DNA of 64,000 bases, taken from positions 248,001 through 312,000 of the forward strand of contig CBDBIU010000004.1 in assembly GCA_965206025.1 (NCBI GenBank), given 5' to 3'. How positions within the stretch are numbered: the first letter of the stretch is position 1; each line of letters begins with the position of its first letter. The notes under the pieces were generated by a model. It was not told the origin of the DNA and searched no databases. It saw nothing but the letters and a program-made list of their open reading frames with translations. The translations under genes and the position numbers were made by a program. Positions 35,656 to 45,799 of the stretch are shown here, in pieces. This DNA comes from G963668345 sp965206025 (GTDB lineage: Bacteria; Acidobacteriota; Terriglobia; Bryobacterales; UBA6623).

Positions 35656-36021
35656 CTAGACTCCGATTTTCTTTCCGACACTGACGCTCTCATCGGCGAG
35701 GCGCGAGCCTTGGCTTCGAACGTAGGAAGCAAACTCGGCTACTTGGGCCGTGTAAGCGAGACCCTTGGCGAGCGAGTTCAAGTGGGTCTTGTAGGTGGGG
35801 ATGTCACGGTCCAGATCATCGTGAGGAGGATTCGGATGTCTCTGATTGAAGCGGGAAATAGCATCTTCAGCCGCCTTGGTCCGCTCCTTTCGGCTTCCGA
35901 ATGACACCGGCTCGGACCAGCGATCTACTTTGGGATCGAACTCCTCCAACGCTTTCCACATCGCGAGGTAAACCGCTGAGCGATCGGCCAGTTCTTCGTT
36001 GACCTTCACAAACTCTTGCAT
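35656..36021 (-). CDS. Hypothetical 121-residue protein
   Basis: I do not recognise this gene. The ATG at 36021 follows AGAGG at a good distance. The protein is charged and helical, with no signal peptide, membrane segment or cysteine (MQEFVKVNEELADRSAVYLA to a basic C-terminus). It follows the next gene to the right on the same strand with a gap of about 95 bases. No motif suggests a function. Confidence 0.55.
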   Translation of the reverse strand: MQEFVKVNEELADRSAVYLAMWKALEEFDPKVDRWSEPVSFGSRKERTKAAEDAISRFNQRHPNPPHDDLDRDIPTYKTHLNSLAKGLAYTAQVAEFASYVRSQGSRLADESVSVGKKIGV

Positions 36022-36115
36022 GATCGACCTCTTCTGTTAAAGAGTTTACACCGGCGGTCGGTTGTGGATCCCTAAACGGGACCCCGGTTCCTATGTAAGC
36101 CGTGTTGTTTGTTCT

Positions 36116-36622
36116 TCATAGAGTGGTGCCGGACGCTCGTGATCCGACCTGCAAACTGGGGCTGTCGGGTGGAAGAATCTGTCGCAGCTTGCCTCTTTCA
36201 ATCAGCTCGTTCTCTACCAAGTACTCGTCTGGTTGCTCTCTCTTCTTGACACCGTCTACGACGTCAAGGTACATGACCCTAGGCTTGAAGCCATCCTCAT
36301 CGAAAGCGGTCTTGATAGCCTGTAGCGCTCGCCCCTGTGATAGACGGTCGACCAGCCCCTTCTGTTCCCACAGCTGGACCCAGGCCTTTAGACTGTGTGT
36401 AATTGCCAGTACTTTTCTGGCATCGTAGTCCCCGGCTTTCGCAGCTGTGTCGAGTGCGACGAAAATTTGTAAGGGATTAGATGCATCGTTATTGTCGACC
36501 GCGTTGAACTCGGTTGCAAACCACAAGTCAATGCGACCACTGTTAACGATTGAAGCAACTCGTAGGCTGATCGAGGCCTGGGTCGAATACCCACTAATGG
36601 GCTCAGAAAATCGTCGGCGCAT
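36116..36622 (-). CDS. Hypothetical protein, possibly 168 residues
   Basis: I do not recognise this gene. The start is uncertain; the ATG at 36622 gives MRRRFSEPISGYSTQASISL and a mixed alpha/beta sequence with DARKVLAITHSLKAWVQLWE. The frame is open further upstream, but that part overlaps the DUF3891 gene and is likely non-coding. No known domain is visible. It lies 47 bases after the DUF3891 stop in the same direction. Confidence 0.45.
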   Translation of the reverse strand: MRRRFSEPISGYSTQASISLRVASIVNSGRIDLWFATEFNAVDNNDASNPLQIFVALDTAAKAGDYDARKVLAITHSLKAWVQLWEQKGLVDRLSQGRALQAIKTAFDEDGFKPRVMYLDVVDGVKKREQPDEYLVENELIERGKLRQILPPDSPSLQVGSRASGTTL

Positions 36623-36669
36623 CAAGGCACGTCTAGAAGTATGAACGGGGATTTCGGGCGGGAGGACAG

Positions 36670-37539
<870 letters not shown>

Positions 37540-37998
37540 GGGTGAGAGAAACTGTCAGCCGAAGTGAAGTGGCGTTCGAGGAGCGTCCGCTAGCATCGAC
37601 GAAAATACCACCGAAGGGGCCGCCAGGCAAGTCGGGCAGGCATTGCTGCTCCTTCACGATTCTAGCCGGGCCCATCTCGGCTGCAAGGTCCGATCTCTCC
37701 TTTTACCCTGGGATCGACCTGTCCTTTCTACTGATGTTCGCTATATAGCGACCCATACACCGGTCGGAAACTGTCGATCTTGGAAAGGGCGCGGCATGCC
37801 GCGCCCGCACGAACAAACGTCATCGTTGTCCTGCGTTATGAATGCTTGGTGCTCTGCCGAAGGCCGAGCCGGTCACTGCATTTTGCGAACATCAGTAGGT
37901 GTCGCCCTCCAAAGGGATCATCGACGGATCTGCACGCTTCGGCGGCCTTCCATTAGACTGGACATGAGTGGTCTCCTCGGATCACCGACAGCTCCACG
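37540..37998. other. Intergenic region with inverted repeats
   Basis: The 459 bases hold a perfect 14-bp inverted repeat, CTACTGATGTTCGC at 37728-37741 and its reverse complement at 37885-37898. Between them lies a 20-bp palindrome, GGGCGCGGCATGCCGCGCCC (37787-37806). A similar stem, GGGCACGG-CATA-CCGTGCCC, occurs at 55467-55486. These look like REP-type hairpins. No gene is seen. Confidence 0.6.
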
Positions 37999-39237
37999 AT
38001 GAACACGCTCGCCCGCATTGCACGCCACGCTCGCATTGCCTGGAGGAATGTCGAGCCTCGCCCTAGTCCTCCGTTTCTGATTCTTTTCATCAACTCGATT
38101 TGCAACCAAAAGTGTGAGCATTGCTTTTATTGGCGCAACCTGAACCGCCCGGACGACCTGACCGTCGATGAGATGTTCGCCCTTTCGCGGTCTCTGGGGC
38201 GGGTTGAAAACCTGAACCTCTCGGGCGGCGAGCCCTTCTTGCGCAAGGAGTTCGCAGAGATCTGCCGGCAGTTCATTCGCCACAACAAGGTCCGCCAGAT
38301 CTACGTTCCCACAAACGCCTACTTCACCGACCGCATGGTCGACCAGATCCGCCAGACGCTCGAGGAGAAGGAGCTGGAACTATTTGTGGCCGAGTTTTCT
38401 CTCGAAGGCGTGGGCGAGTTTCACGACCGCTTTCGGGTATCACCGGGATCGTTCGAGCGAGCCATGAAGAGCTACGAGGCGCTGGTTGAGTTGCAGCAGC
38501 GGGACCCGCGGCTGCGGATCCACGCCACCTCCTGCGCTACCGACGTCAACCTAGACGAGATCCGGCGACTCACAACCTACTTATTCGACCGTTGCCCGCG
38601 GATGGAGCACCACAATTTGGTCCTGATTCGGGGAGACCGCAAGAACCCCTCTTTACAGGGCCCCGCGTTGGACGACTACCAGCAGCTTTACGACTATATC
38701 CGTCGCCTCTGGAAGCCCCGCGAGCAGGGCCGGTACGGCTCGATTGTCGAGCCCATTACCCAGTCCGTGAAGGTACGGACCGCCCGCGAGCAGCGGCAGG
38801 TCGTCTCTTGTCGGGCCGGCGTGTTGAGCGCCGTCGTCTATTCGAACGGGGACGTCAGCGTCTGCGAAAACCACCCGCCGCTGGGGAACCTGCGCCAGAA
38901 GTCTTTCCGGGAGATTTGGGGTTCCCAACAAGCGCGCGAACGCCGGCAATCGATCGGGCGGAAGGAGTGCTATTGCACGAATGAAACGTTCTTGTGGCCG
39001 AGCGTGGTCCATCAGGCCGGCCCCTTTGTGCGCTCGCTGCTGGGATCCGCGGCGTGGCGGAGAGTCGAAGGGCTGCGCCCTGAGGAAAAAGTTGCCGTTT
39101 CGACGACCGCGAACCATGGAGAGTCGGATTCAAACCTCGATCGGCTTATTCGTATTCAGCAACCCCAGTCCGCTCCACCTCCCTCGACCGGGGGTCCAGC
39201 CCCGATCCCAGTTAGCGAAGCGGGTGAGAGTGAGTAG
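37999..39237 (+). CDS. Radical SAM protein with SPASM-like C-terminus
   Basis: The 412-residue protein has the radical SAM motif C35-x3-C39-x2-C42 (NSICNQKCEHCFYW) and the glycine-rich NLNLSGGEPFLRKEF that binds SAM. Later CRAGVLSAVVYSNGDVSVCE, with ECYCTNE, supplies cysteines for an extra cluster of SPASM type. Such enzymes modify peptides or sugars; here the neighbourhood of flippase, GT-C and GT2 genes suggests glycan or aglycone modification. The C-terminal tail is proline-rich. The ATG at 37999 is used; no strong ribosome-binding site precedes it. Confidence 0.88.
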   Translation: MNTLARIARHARIAWRNVEPRPSPPFLILFINSICNQKCEHCFYWRNLNRPDDLTVDEMFALSRSLGRVENLNLSGGEPFLRKEFAEICRQFIRHNKVRQIYVPTNAYFTDRMVDQIRQTLEEKELELFVAEFSLEGVGEFHDRFRVSPGSFERAMKSYEALVELQQRDPRLRIHATSCATDVNLDEIRRLTTYLFDRCPRMEHHNLVLIRGDRKNPSLQGPALDDYQQLYDYIRRLWKPREQGRYGSIVEPITQSVKVRTAREQRQVVSCRAGVLSAVVYSNGDVSVCENHPPLGNLRQKSFREIWGSQQARERRQSIGRKECYCTNETFLWPSVVHQAGPFVRSLLGSAAWRRVEGLRPEEKVAVSTTANHGESDSNLDRLIRIQQPQSAPPPSTGGPAPIPVSEAGESE

Positions 39238-39777
39238 GCGAGCTAGCCGGGTCTCGCAACAACACACAAGAGTGCGTCCCCCTTCCCTTGCCGAAAGCGC
39301 GAACAGGCAAACCGCCTTTGCAGCCGACTGCCGAATACCCCAAGGGGAGAGGCGACTGAGGGCCAATCTCTTCCGAAGCCGCGGTCGCGCGTGGGCGGCC
39401 GCTCTACACCTAAAGGCGGTCGCTTCTCAAGCGCCTCTTCCCAAACCCCTCAGACCCGCAAGATAAGGGAGATTCAAACCGTTTGGCCCCCGATCACGAC
39501 CCTGTCGCCACGATTCAGCCTGAACCGCAACGTGCGCCGGTCGTCGATGGCTCGGCTAGCCCGCTTTTCTCACCACGTGGCGAGGCGAAGTGCGTGAGAG
39601 GCCCGTCAGTACAAGGCGCGCGCCGCTCGGCGACTCATTTTCTGAGAAATGCGAGCGTACTTGAACCCTACGTTGAGCACGGCGAGCAAGCGCAACACAG
39701 TAATGGCGGGGCTATTGCGTGCTTCGACCGTCAGGTGGTGAGAAATGCGGGCTAGATCCTCCGGTGAGGGGCACGGC
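39238..39777. other. Region between the radical SAM gene and the interrupted flippase gene
   Basis: The first ~240 bases carry no recognised gene; a TTG at 39483 after AAGGGAG opens a short frame (LAPDHDPVATIQPEPQRAPV) that runs to the ~200-bp repeat at 39556-39755. That may be a lost upstream start of the flippase gene. The final 22 bases lead to the GTG start at 39778, preceded by GGTGAGGGG. Confidence 0.4.
39556..39755. repeat. ~200-bp repeat with CTAGCCCGC ends, copy B
   Basis: This copy is in the opposite orientation to copy A and lacks the 26-base extra segment. Its ends are CTAGCCCGCTTTTCTCACCA at 39556 and, from 39755 inward, CTAGCCCGCATTTCTCACCA. The minus strand contains the same fragment NSPAITVLRLLAVLNVGFKY. 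It lies just upstream of the flippase start, so it could affect that gene's expression. Confidence 0.8.
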
Positions 39778-39854
39778 GTGGTAGCAACGCCCCGAAACTT
39801 TCTCATCCTCTCGGCGGGCGAGTCCGTCGTCAAGGTCCTGACGTTTTTCGTTTT
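39778..39854 (+). pseudogene. Polysaccharide flippase, N-terminal piece
   Basis: The GTG at 39778 follows GGTGAGGGG and encodes VVATPRNFLILSAGESVVKV then LTFFVF before meeting the 456-bp element at 39855. The remainder continues at 40319. The start could lie further upstream. After removing the element and one 8-bp duplication (TTCGTTTT) the gene is an open frame of 469 residues, the normal size of a Wzx-type flippase. Confidence 0.8.
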
Positions 39855-40310
39855 GGCTCTTCCGGGTTTTTAGTGGGTGGCCAACGGGTAGCCGGCTCCT
39901 CCATCCTGCCGACCCGACGTCGCCCGCAGTCACATCGGAGCCCAAAAGGCGGCCAAGAAATCCCCAAATACCCTACACGCCAGTCCGGTCGTGGGCAACT
40001 CGTAAAGGGAATAAGATACTGATAAACAGGGAGTTATCTCTTTGAGTGTGGCCACTGGATGACAGTTGTGGATCCGCATTTCACAGCCTTCGGGAGACTG
40101 TACGACTACCTGCCAGCAGCCTTGCTCTACTCGTAACCCTTTGTTTATCAGTAATTCTTTTTGGCCAACGCAGTCGCCGCCCGGCCTTGGGGGCCGTAGA
40201 GTTGTCACGAAGCCCTTGAATGGCACCGAAGCAGGCTCCGGGAGGTCGGCCTCACAGTGGCGAGGGATCCGTCACTCACCGCCGCCAGCCACTAAAATCC
40301 CAGAAGAGCC
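39855..40310. repeat. 456-bp non-autonomous element with ISL3-like ends, copy b
   Basis: The ends and length match copy a. The 8-bp duplication TTCGTTTT lies at 39847-39854 and 40311-40318. The passenger frame of 98 codons spans 40226-39930 on the minus strand. The insertion is in the fifth or so percent of the flippase gene, within its first membrane helix. Confidence 0.95.
39930..40226 (-). CDS. Conserved 98-residue passenger frame of the 456-bp element (copy b)
   Basis: Same frame as in copy a; only isolated residues differ (an arginine where copy a has glutamine in the segment EGCEMRIHNCH). It lacks recognised domains and a strong ribosome-binding site. It may be a non-functional by-product of recent copying. 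Confidence 0.3.
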   Translation of the reverse strand: MPFKGFVTTLRPPRPGGDCVGQKELLINKGLRVEQGCWQVVVQSPEGCEMRIHNCHPVATLKEITPCLSVSYSLYELPTTGLACRVFGDFLAAFWAPM

Positions 40311-40318
40311 TTCGTTTT

Positions 40319-41651
40319 TACCTACCTGGGCCGAGTGCTCGGGCCCGCCGCCTACGGCAATCTCGAATTTACGCTCGCCTTGATGACCTTTTTCGCCTTG
40401 TCGGTGGACTTAGGCTTGAGCACTTACGGCGCCCGCGAAATCGCCAAGCGGCGCTCACAAGCGCCCATCCTTCTCAGAGATATCAGCCTTCTGCGGACGC
40501 TGCTCGCGTTCGGGTGTCTCGCCGTCGTGGTCTTGCTCGCGCTGCTCATCGAAGACAACGGCAAGGCCAAGGTTCTGCTTATCGCATACGGCGTAAGCCT
40601 TTTGGGCATTCCCGGCCTGCTGCTCTGGTTCTTCCAGGGACACGACCTGATGCATTGGGTGGCGGCGGCTCAGATCATCCGCCAAGGTGTTTTCGCGGCT
40701 CTTGTGTTGGGCTTCCTCACGGAGGCGACGCCGCTCTACTACATCGGTCTTTTCGAGTGCGCTTCCGTCTCGGCAGTAGTGTTGTTCTGCGTTTGGATCG
40801 TCCGAAGAAACCCAAGCTGGCGACTCCCGGCGTGGGGATTCGACTGGCCGGCGTTGCTGAAACACTTCCGGGAGGCCGCGCCGATCGGCCTCTGTGACCT
40901 AGCCTGGGCGGTGCTCTGGTACTTTTCGACGGTACTGCTTCGTTTCATGGTGACGGATCAGGAATTAGGGTGGTTTGGAGCCGCGCATCGCGCCTCCGGG
41001 GCGGTACACACCTTTGTGTGGCTCTACTTTTTCAACCTGCTGCCATCCATTTGCCGCTGCGTCGGCCAACCGCGAGAGTTGCTTCTGCGACTGATGGAGC
41101 GCTCTCAGACGGCGGTCGCCTGGGGAGGCGTGTTCGCAGCGCTGCTGTTGACCGTGCTCTCTCCCCAGTTGCTTACACTGGCTTACGGGACCGCCTACGA
41201 AAACGCCGCGGCGCCGTTCTCAGTGCTCATCTGGGCAGCTCCGATCGCCCTGATAAGCGGACATTACCGCTATGCCTTGGTGGCGTACAATCTCCAGAAA
41301 TGGCTGCTTTATTGGACGGCTCTCTCAGCGCTGGCCGGAGCGTTGGCCGGACCCCTGTTGATCGGCCGATACGGACCTCTGGGCGCTGCCGTGGCGGTAT
41401 TGGGAGCCAATGCCACCGTGCTCGCGCTGTGTTACGAAACAGTCAGCCGGCGTATCGCCAGGATTCCGTTCGCGGCGCGGCTGGTCCGGCCGCTGCTGGC
41501 CCTGGCCATCTCGCTTTCCCCGCTGTGGGCGCCCTGGGAAGTCGATCCCTGGCTACGGGCTGCGCTGGTCGCGGCCATTTACTTGGGACTATTTGTTTTG
41601 TTCGAGCGCGGTCGTCTCGGCGAACTGTTTCGAAGCCTGGTGGGCCGATAA
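40319..41651 (+). pseudogene. Polysaccharide flippase, main part
   Basis: The part after the insertion encodes YLGRVLGPAAYGNLEFTLAL and then about eleven hydrophobic helices, typical of MATE-like Wzx/RfbX flippases that turn lipid-linked glycans across the inner membrane. The ATG at 40335 is internal and its product would lack the first helix. It is therefore probably inactive, or only partly active if translation restarts. The gene is followed closely by a GT-C-like gene, in line with a polysaccharide export locus. Confidence 0.88.
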
Positions 41652-41819
41652 ACGTCGTAGCGTAGAGGCCAGTAACGCCATGGAGACCGGCAAGACGGTC
41701 AAGCTGATCGTGAAAGCTTGGGGGAGACGCAGGCCGCTCCGGCCATCGGTTTGTGGCCCCCTTCCGCACCCCGGGGAACCCTTGAAAGGAAGGGCCGCCG
41801 GCAACGCCTGGAAACGCGC

Positions 41820-43409
41820 ATGGAGTTAGAAACTCACTCCACAGCGGGACTTCACCCCCCGCCCATCGGCTGGCGTTTCTCGCCTCGCGGCATCGCTTTC
41901 CGTCTGTTCATCACCTGCTGGCTCATCTACGTGCTGCACTTTGCCACGAATACGGTGCGCGAAATTTATCTGGCTTTGGCGATTGGCGACCACCTTTCAT
42001 TCCGGGTGGATGAGTATGCCCACCTTCACCCGGACCTGTTCGAAAAAGAAGGCTACGGTTGGCATATCGGCGCGAACCCGGGCGCTTCCATGACGGCGGC
42101 GGTTCCTTACGCAGTGGCCCGGCCTTTGATCGATTGGTTGGTTGAGCGGACGAATCGACGGCGGGCGGAAGCTGGGCTGACTGCCCCTCCGGCTTACGAT
42201 TCCCCGTGGCCCATGGCGCGCGAGTTTTATAGCGAAGCCTGGCGACGCGGCTACGACATCAAGTTCGGCCTGGCGGCCCTCGTCATGCAGGCGTTCTGCA
42301 TGGCGCCGATATCGGCGCTGGGCGTCGTAGCAATGTTTTTCGTCCTGCGCAGGATTTTCGGTTCGGACCGAGCTGCCTTTTGGCTTGCCCTGCTCTACGC
42401 CTTCGGGACGCCGGTCTTCTTCCGGACCGGCTATCTCAACCACAACCTAATGCTCGGCCATGTCGCTTTTTGGGGCTTCCTGGCGTTGTGGAATCCCGCG
42501 GGATCAGCTCGCCCTTCCGCTCGCAGGCGATACCTTCTCGCCGGGCTGTCGGGCGGGGCCGCCATCCTGCTGGATTACTCGGGCGTCATTCTGCTGGCGG
42601 GGCTACTGGTTTACGGCGTCGTTCGGGGGAAGGAAGCCGCCAGCCATCCGAATCATCAACACGCCGCTCGCATTCGAATGCGCCGCGCTCTGCTCGTCGG
42701 ACTCGGAGCGCTGGGCCCGATCCTTCTGCTTTGGTTCTATCAGTGGAGAAGCTTCGGCCATCCTTTCTACCCGGGCCAGCATTGGATGCCGCCGGTCGAA
42801 TGGATCGAACTGGGCTATCAGGGCTTTACCTGGCCTCGACTCGACTTGCTTGCCATGCTGGCTTTCGATTATCGCTTTGGCCTGTTTGTAAGCTCGCCCA
42901 TCATGCTTTTGGCTCTGGCGGCTCCGTTCGTCAACAGAGGCCAAGACCGGCGGCTGGAAAGACTTGAACTGGCGTTTGTGCTGGTCGTGCCGCTAGCGCT
43001 GTGGCTGTTCTTCGGTGGAGTGCACTACACGAAGCTGCAGTACGGCACGGGGATTCGCTATCTATCCGCGGCGTTCCCGTTCCTGTTTGTGGCCGTTGCG
43101 GTGGTACTGGCTCGGCTGCCTCGCCCGTTGGCTTTCGTCATCGGTGCGATGTCGCTAGCCCAGTCTTGGTGCCTGGCCATGTATCGCGACGTCGAGCGCG
43201 GCTGGGGCATGGCGGAACCGATCCTGCAAATCGTGACCGGCGGGTTGCAGTTGCCCGCGCTTACCGTGCTGTCGCGCGTGGAAGGGGCATACGGCGATTT
43301 CTTCACAGCCGGGCTCTCCCCGCTCCCTTTGTTTGTCCTGACGGCGATGATACTCTACGGGGTATGGTCGCCGTCGCTGGGGAAGCAGACGGCGGGCCGT
43401 ATCAAGTAA
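41820..43409 (+). CDS. GT-C-like polytopic membrane protein
   Basis: From the ATG at 41820 the 529-residue protein has about eleven hydrophobic helices. A short cytoplasmic start is followed by a helix (FRLFITCWLIYVLHFATNTV) and a loop with DEYAHLHPDLFEKEGYGWHI. The loop carries several acidic residues that could be the catalytic site of GT-C glycosyltransferases, which use lipid-linked sugars. Its exact type is not clear. It lies directly before the GT2 gene, with the stop at 43409 next to its ATG at 43410. Confidence 0.82.
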   Translation: MELETHSTAGLHPPPIGWRFSPRGIAFRLFITCWLIYVLHFATNTVREIYLALAIGDHLSFRVDEYAHLHPDLFEKEGYGWHIGANPGASMTAAVPYAVARPLIDWLVERTNRRRAEAGLTAPPAYDSPWPMAREFYSEAWRRGYDIKFGLAALVMQAFCMAPISALGVVAMFFVLRRIFGSDRAAFWLALLYAFGTPVFFRTGYLNHNLMLGHVAFWGFLALWNPAGSARPSARRRYLLAGLSGGAAILLDYSGVILLAGLLVYGVVRGKEAASHPNHQHAARIRMRRALLVGLGALGPILLLWFYQWRSFGHPFYPGQHWMPPVEWIELGYQGFTWPRLDLLAMLAFDYRFGLFVSSPIMLLALAAPFVNRGQDRRLERLELAFVLVVPLALWLFFGGVHYTKLQYGTGIRYLSAAFPFLFVAVAVVLARLPRPLAFVIGAMSLAQSWCLAMYRDVERGWGMAEPILQIVTGGLQLPALTVLSRVEGAYGDFFTAGLSPLPLFVLTAMILYGVWSPSLGKQTAGRIK

Positions 43410-44192
43410 ATGTCGCAGCCCACGGCCAAAACTGTTTCGATCACGGTCGACGTCGTGATCCCCGTTCTCAACGAGGCCCACGTGTTGGAAAAATCCGTGG
43501 AGACGGTGCGGGCCTTTCTTGGCCGTGGATTCGAACATTCTTGGAAGCTTGTGCTTGTCGACAACGGATCGACGGACGGCACCCACCAGGTAGCCCAAGG
43601 GATCGCCGAGAAGCATGCCGACGTCGAATTCCTCCAACTCCAGCAAAAGGGTCGCGGACGCGCCCTGCGGCACGCCTGGTTGAGGAGCCAAGCCGAGATT
43701 GTCTGCTACATGGATGTGGACTTATCGACTGATTTAGAAGAGCTGCCGAAGTTGATCCGCGCGGTCGCCGATGAGAACTACGACATCGCGGTCGGCTCGC
43801 GCCTGATGCGGGAATCGCGAACCAAGCGTTCGCTGATACGCGAGATCACGTCGCGGGTCTATAACGCCGTCCTCAAACTGTGCCTGGCCAGCCGTTTCAG
43901 CGACGCGCAGTGCGGCTTCAAGGCGGTGAGCCGCCGAGTCGTTAATCGCATAGTACCGCAGGTCGAAGACGAGTCCTGGTTCTTCGACACCGAGTTGCTT
44001 GTGCTAGCGGAAAAGCAAGGCTATCGTATCAAGGACGTCCCCGTCGCCTGGACGGAAGACGACGACAGCCGTGTGCGGATTATTCCAACGGCATGGGATG
44101 ATCTTAAAGGCGTGTTCCGACTTCGACGCCGGTTGAAAGGCTGGAAAGAAGCGCCGGAACAGGCGCCCCACATACCCCGGGAAGACTCATGA
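43410..44192 (+). CDS. Glycosyltransferase family 2 (dolichyl-phosphate-sugar synthase-like)
   Basis: The 260-residue protein has the GT2 start VDVVIPVLNEAHVLEKSVET, the nucleotide-sugar pocket VLVDNGSTDGTHQVAQGIAE and the DxD motif in VCYMDVDLSTDLEELP. CGFKAVSRRVVNRIVPQVED with WFFDTELLVLAEKQGYRIKD is typical of the dolichyl- or polyprenyl-phosphate transferases (DPM1-like). It probably loads a sugar onto a lipid carrier for the adjacent GT-C protein. The stop overlaps the next gene by four bases. Confidence 0.92.
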   Translation: MSQPTAKTVSITVDVVIPVLNEAHVLEKSVETVRAFLGRGFEHSWKLVLVDNGSTDGTHQVAQGIAEKHADVEFLQLQQKGRGRALRHAWLRSQAEIVCYMDVDLSTDLEELPKLIRAVADENYDIAVGSRLMRESRTKRSLIREITSRVYNAVLKLCLASRFSDAQCGFKAVSRRVVNRIVPQVEDESWFFDTELLVLAEKQGYRIKDVPVAWTEDDDSRVRIIPTAWDDLKGVFRLRRRLKGWKEAPEQAPHIPREDS

Positions 44193-45553
44193 GGGTCCTG
44201 CTCGTTAATCCGTTTCAGGTGGATCTGGTCCACAAAAGGGGCCGCATCTACAATCGCCGCTGGACTCCGCTCGACCTGGCCAACACGGCCGCCGTGTTGG
44301 AAAGAGAGGGAATCGAGACGGCGATCGTCGATGCCAACGCCGAGCAGCTCGGGCCCCGGCAGGCGGCGGGGCGCGCTCGGGGCTTCGATAAGGTTTTCAT
44401 TACCTCCACGAGTCTGGACCGTTGGCAGTGCCCCCACCTCGACATTAATCCCTTCTTGAAAACAGTGCGAGCGGTTCAAGACGTGGCTCCCGAAGTGTAT
44501 GTCATGGGCAGCCATGGGACGGTGAAGCCGGTCGAGATGCTAGAGGAAACTCGCGCTCGGGCGATCATTCGAGGCGAACCGGAGGTCACCGTCCGCGAAT
44601 TGTGCCGCACGAGTTCCCTTTCGGAGGTTCCCGGGATCACCTACCAGGACGGGGGCCAAGCGATCAGCAACCCCGACCCCAAGCCGCTGAAGATGGACGA
44701 GTTTCCCCTGCCGGCCTTCCACCTTCTGCCGATGGACCTCTACCACTACGAGGTGCTCGGAAGGAACTTTTCTCTGTTTGAGATGTCGCGCGGTTGCGCT
44801 TCCGACTGCACTTTTTGCCTGCTCAAGCCCTATGGCGTAGGAGTCCGGAAGAAATCGGTAGACCGTCTGATCGCCGACGTCGAGCACGGCATCAAGAAGT
44901 TCGGCGTTCGCACGGCGTACTTCATCGATCTCGAGTTCACCGTCTTGCGCAAGCAGGTCGTTGAATTTTGCAACTACATGAGGAAGAAGTCCTACGATTT
45001 CACCTGGTGTTGCCAGACCCGTTTCGACCTCGTGGATGAAGAGCTGCTCGCCCTCATGAAGCAGGCCGGTTGCCGGCTGATCCACTTCGGCGTCGAGGCG
45101 GGCAGCGAAGAAGTTCTCCAGACGGTCGACAAAGACATCACCATGAAAGAAATCGAAGCGGGGATGGGGAAGGTCAAGGCCGCCGGCCTCGAGTCGGCTT
45201 GTTTCTTCATCATGGGTTTTCCGGGATCCCAGCCGAAAGACATGGACGACATCCGCCGCTTCGCGAACCGACTGAATCCCACCTATGCGTTGTTTCACGT
45301 CGCTGCCCCGTATCCGGGGACCAAGATGTACGACGAAGCAAAGAACGACCCTAACGTCCGCTTCAGCGACGGGACCCTTTTCCCTGAAGCCTACGAGGGG
45401 CCGCTTTCGGTGCAGCAATTGAAGTCGATGACGCGCAACGCCTACCTGCGCTATTACACTCGGCCGTCTTACCTGTTTTCCCGCCTTGCGAAGGGCGAAT
45501 TTCGCGCCCTAGCGAATCAAGTCGGCTTGTTCTGGCAATTCGTTCGCGCGTAA
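44189..45553 (+). CDS. B12-binding-type radical SAM protein
   Basis: The 454-residue protein has a Rossmann-like N-terminus of B12-binding type (VLLVNPFQVDL, TAIVDANAEQL and VYVMGSHGTV) and a radical SAM core with C203-x3-C207-x2-C210 (SRGCASDCTFC). AAGLESACFFIMGFPGSQPK is typical of the class. Such enzymes methylate or rearrange unreactive carbons. Overlap with the GT2 stop (ATGA) shows an operon. A glycan-modifying role is inferred from context only. Confidence 0.9.
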   Translation: MRVLLVNPFQVDLVHKRGRIYNRRWTPLDLANTAAVLEREGIETAIVDANAEQLGPRQAAGRARGFDKVFITSTSLDRWQCPHLDINPFLKTVRAVQDVAPEVYVMGSHGTVKPVEMLEETRARAIIRGEPEVTVRELCRTSSLSEVPGITYQDGGQAISNPDPKPLKMDEFPLPAFHLLPMDLYHYEVLGRNFSLFEMSRGCASDCTFCLLKPYGVGVRKKSVDRLIADVEHGIKKFGVRTAYFIDLEFTVLRKQVVEFCNYMRKKSYDFTWCCQTRFDLVDEELLALMKQAGCRLIHFGVEAGSEEVLQTVDKDITMKEIEAGMGKVKAAGLESACFFIMGFPGSQPKDMDDIRRFANRLNPTYALFHVAAPYPGTKMYDEAKNDPNVRFSDGTLFPEAYEGPLSVQQLKSMTRNAYLRYYTRPSYLFSRLAKGEFRALANQVGLFWQFVRA

Positions 45554-45799
45554 GGGAATTCGCGTTCCAGACCCCTTCCCTTTAGCGGTTCGCGGCCGGC
45601 AGCATCCCTGGATCATACGTCTTCTGGTGTTTCGCCCCTAACTGAAGTTGCCTCCGCCTTCTCCGCTTAACAATGGCGAGCCTCCTCATGGAAGCCGCGC
45701 CCGCAAGGGTGCGGTCAAGGCCTCGTGACGCCCCAAATTCCTTGTCCGGCAACCGAGATCATTCAAAATCTTGACCGCCAGGTTCCCTGCCGCGTTCCT

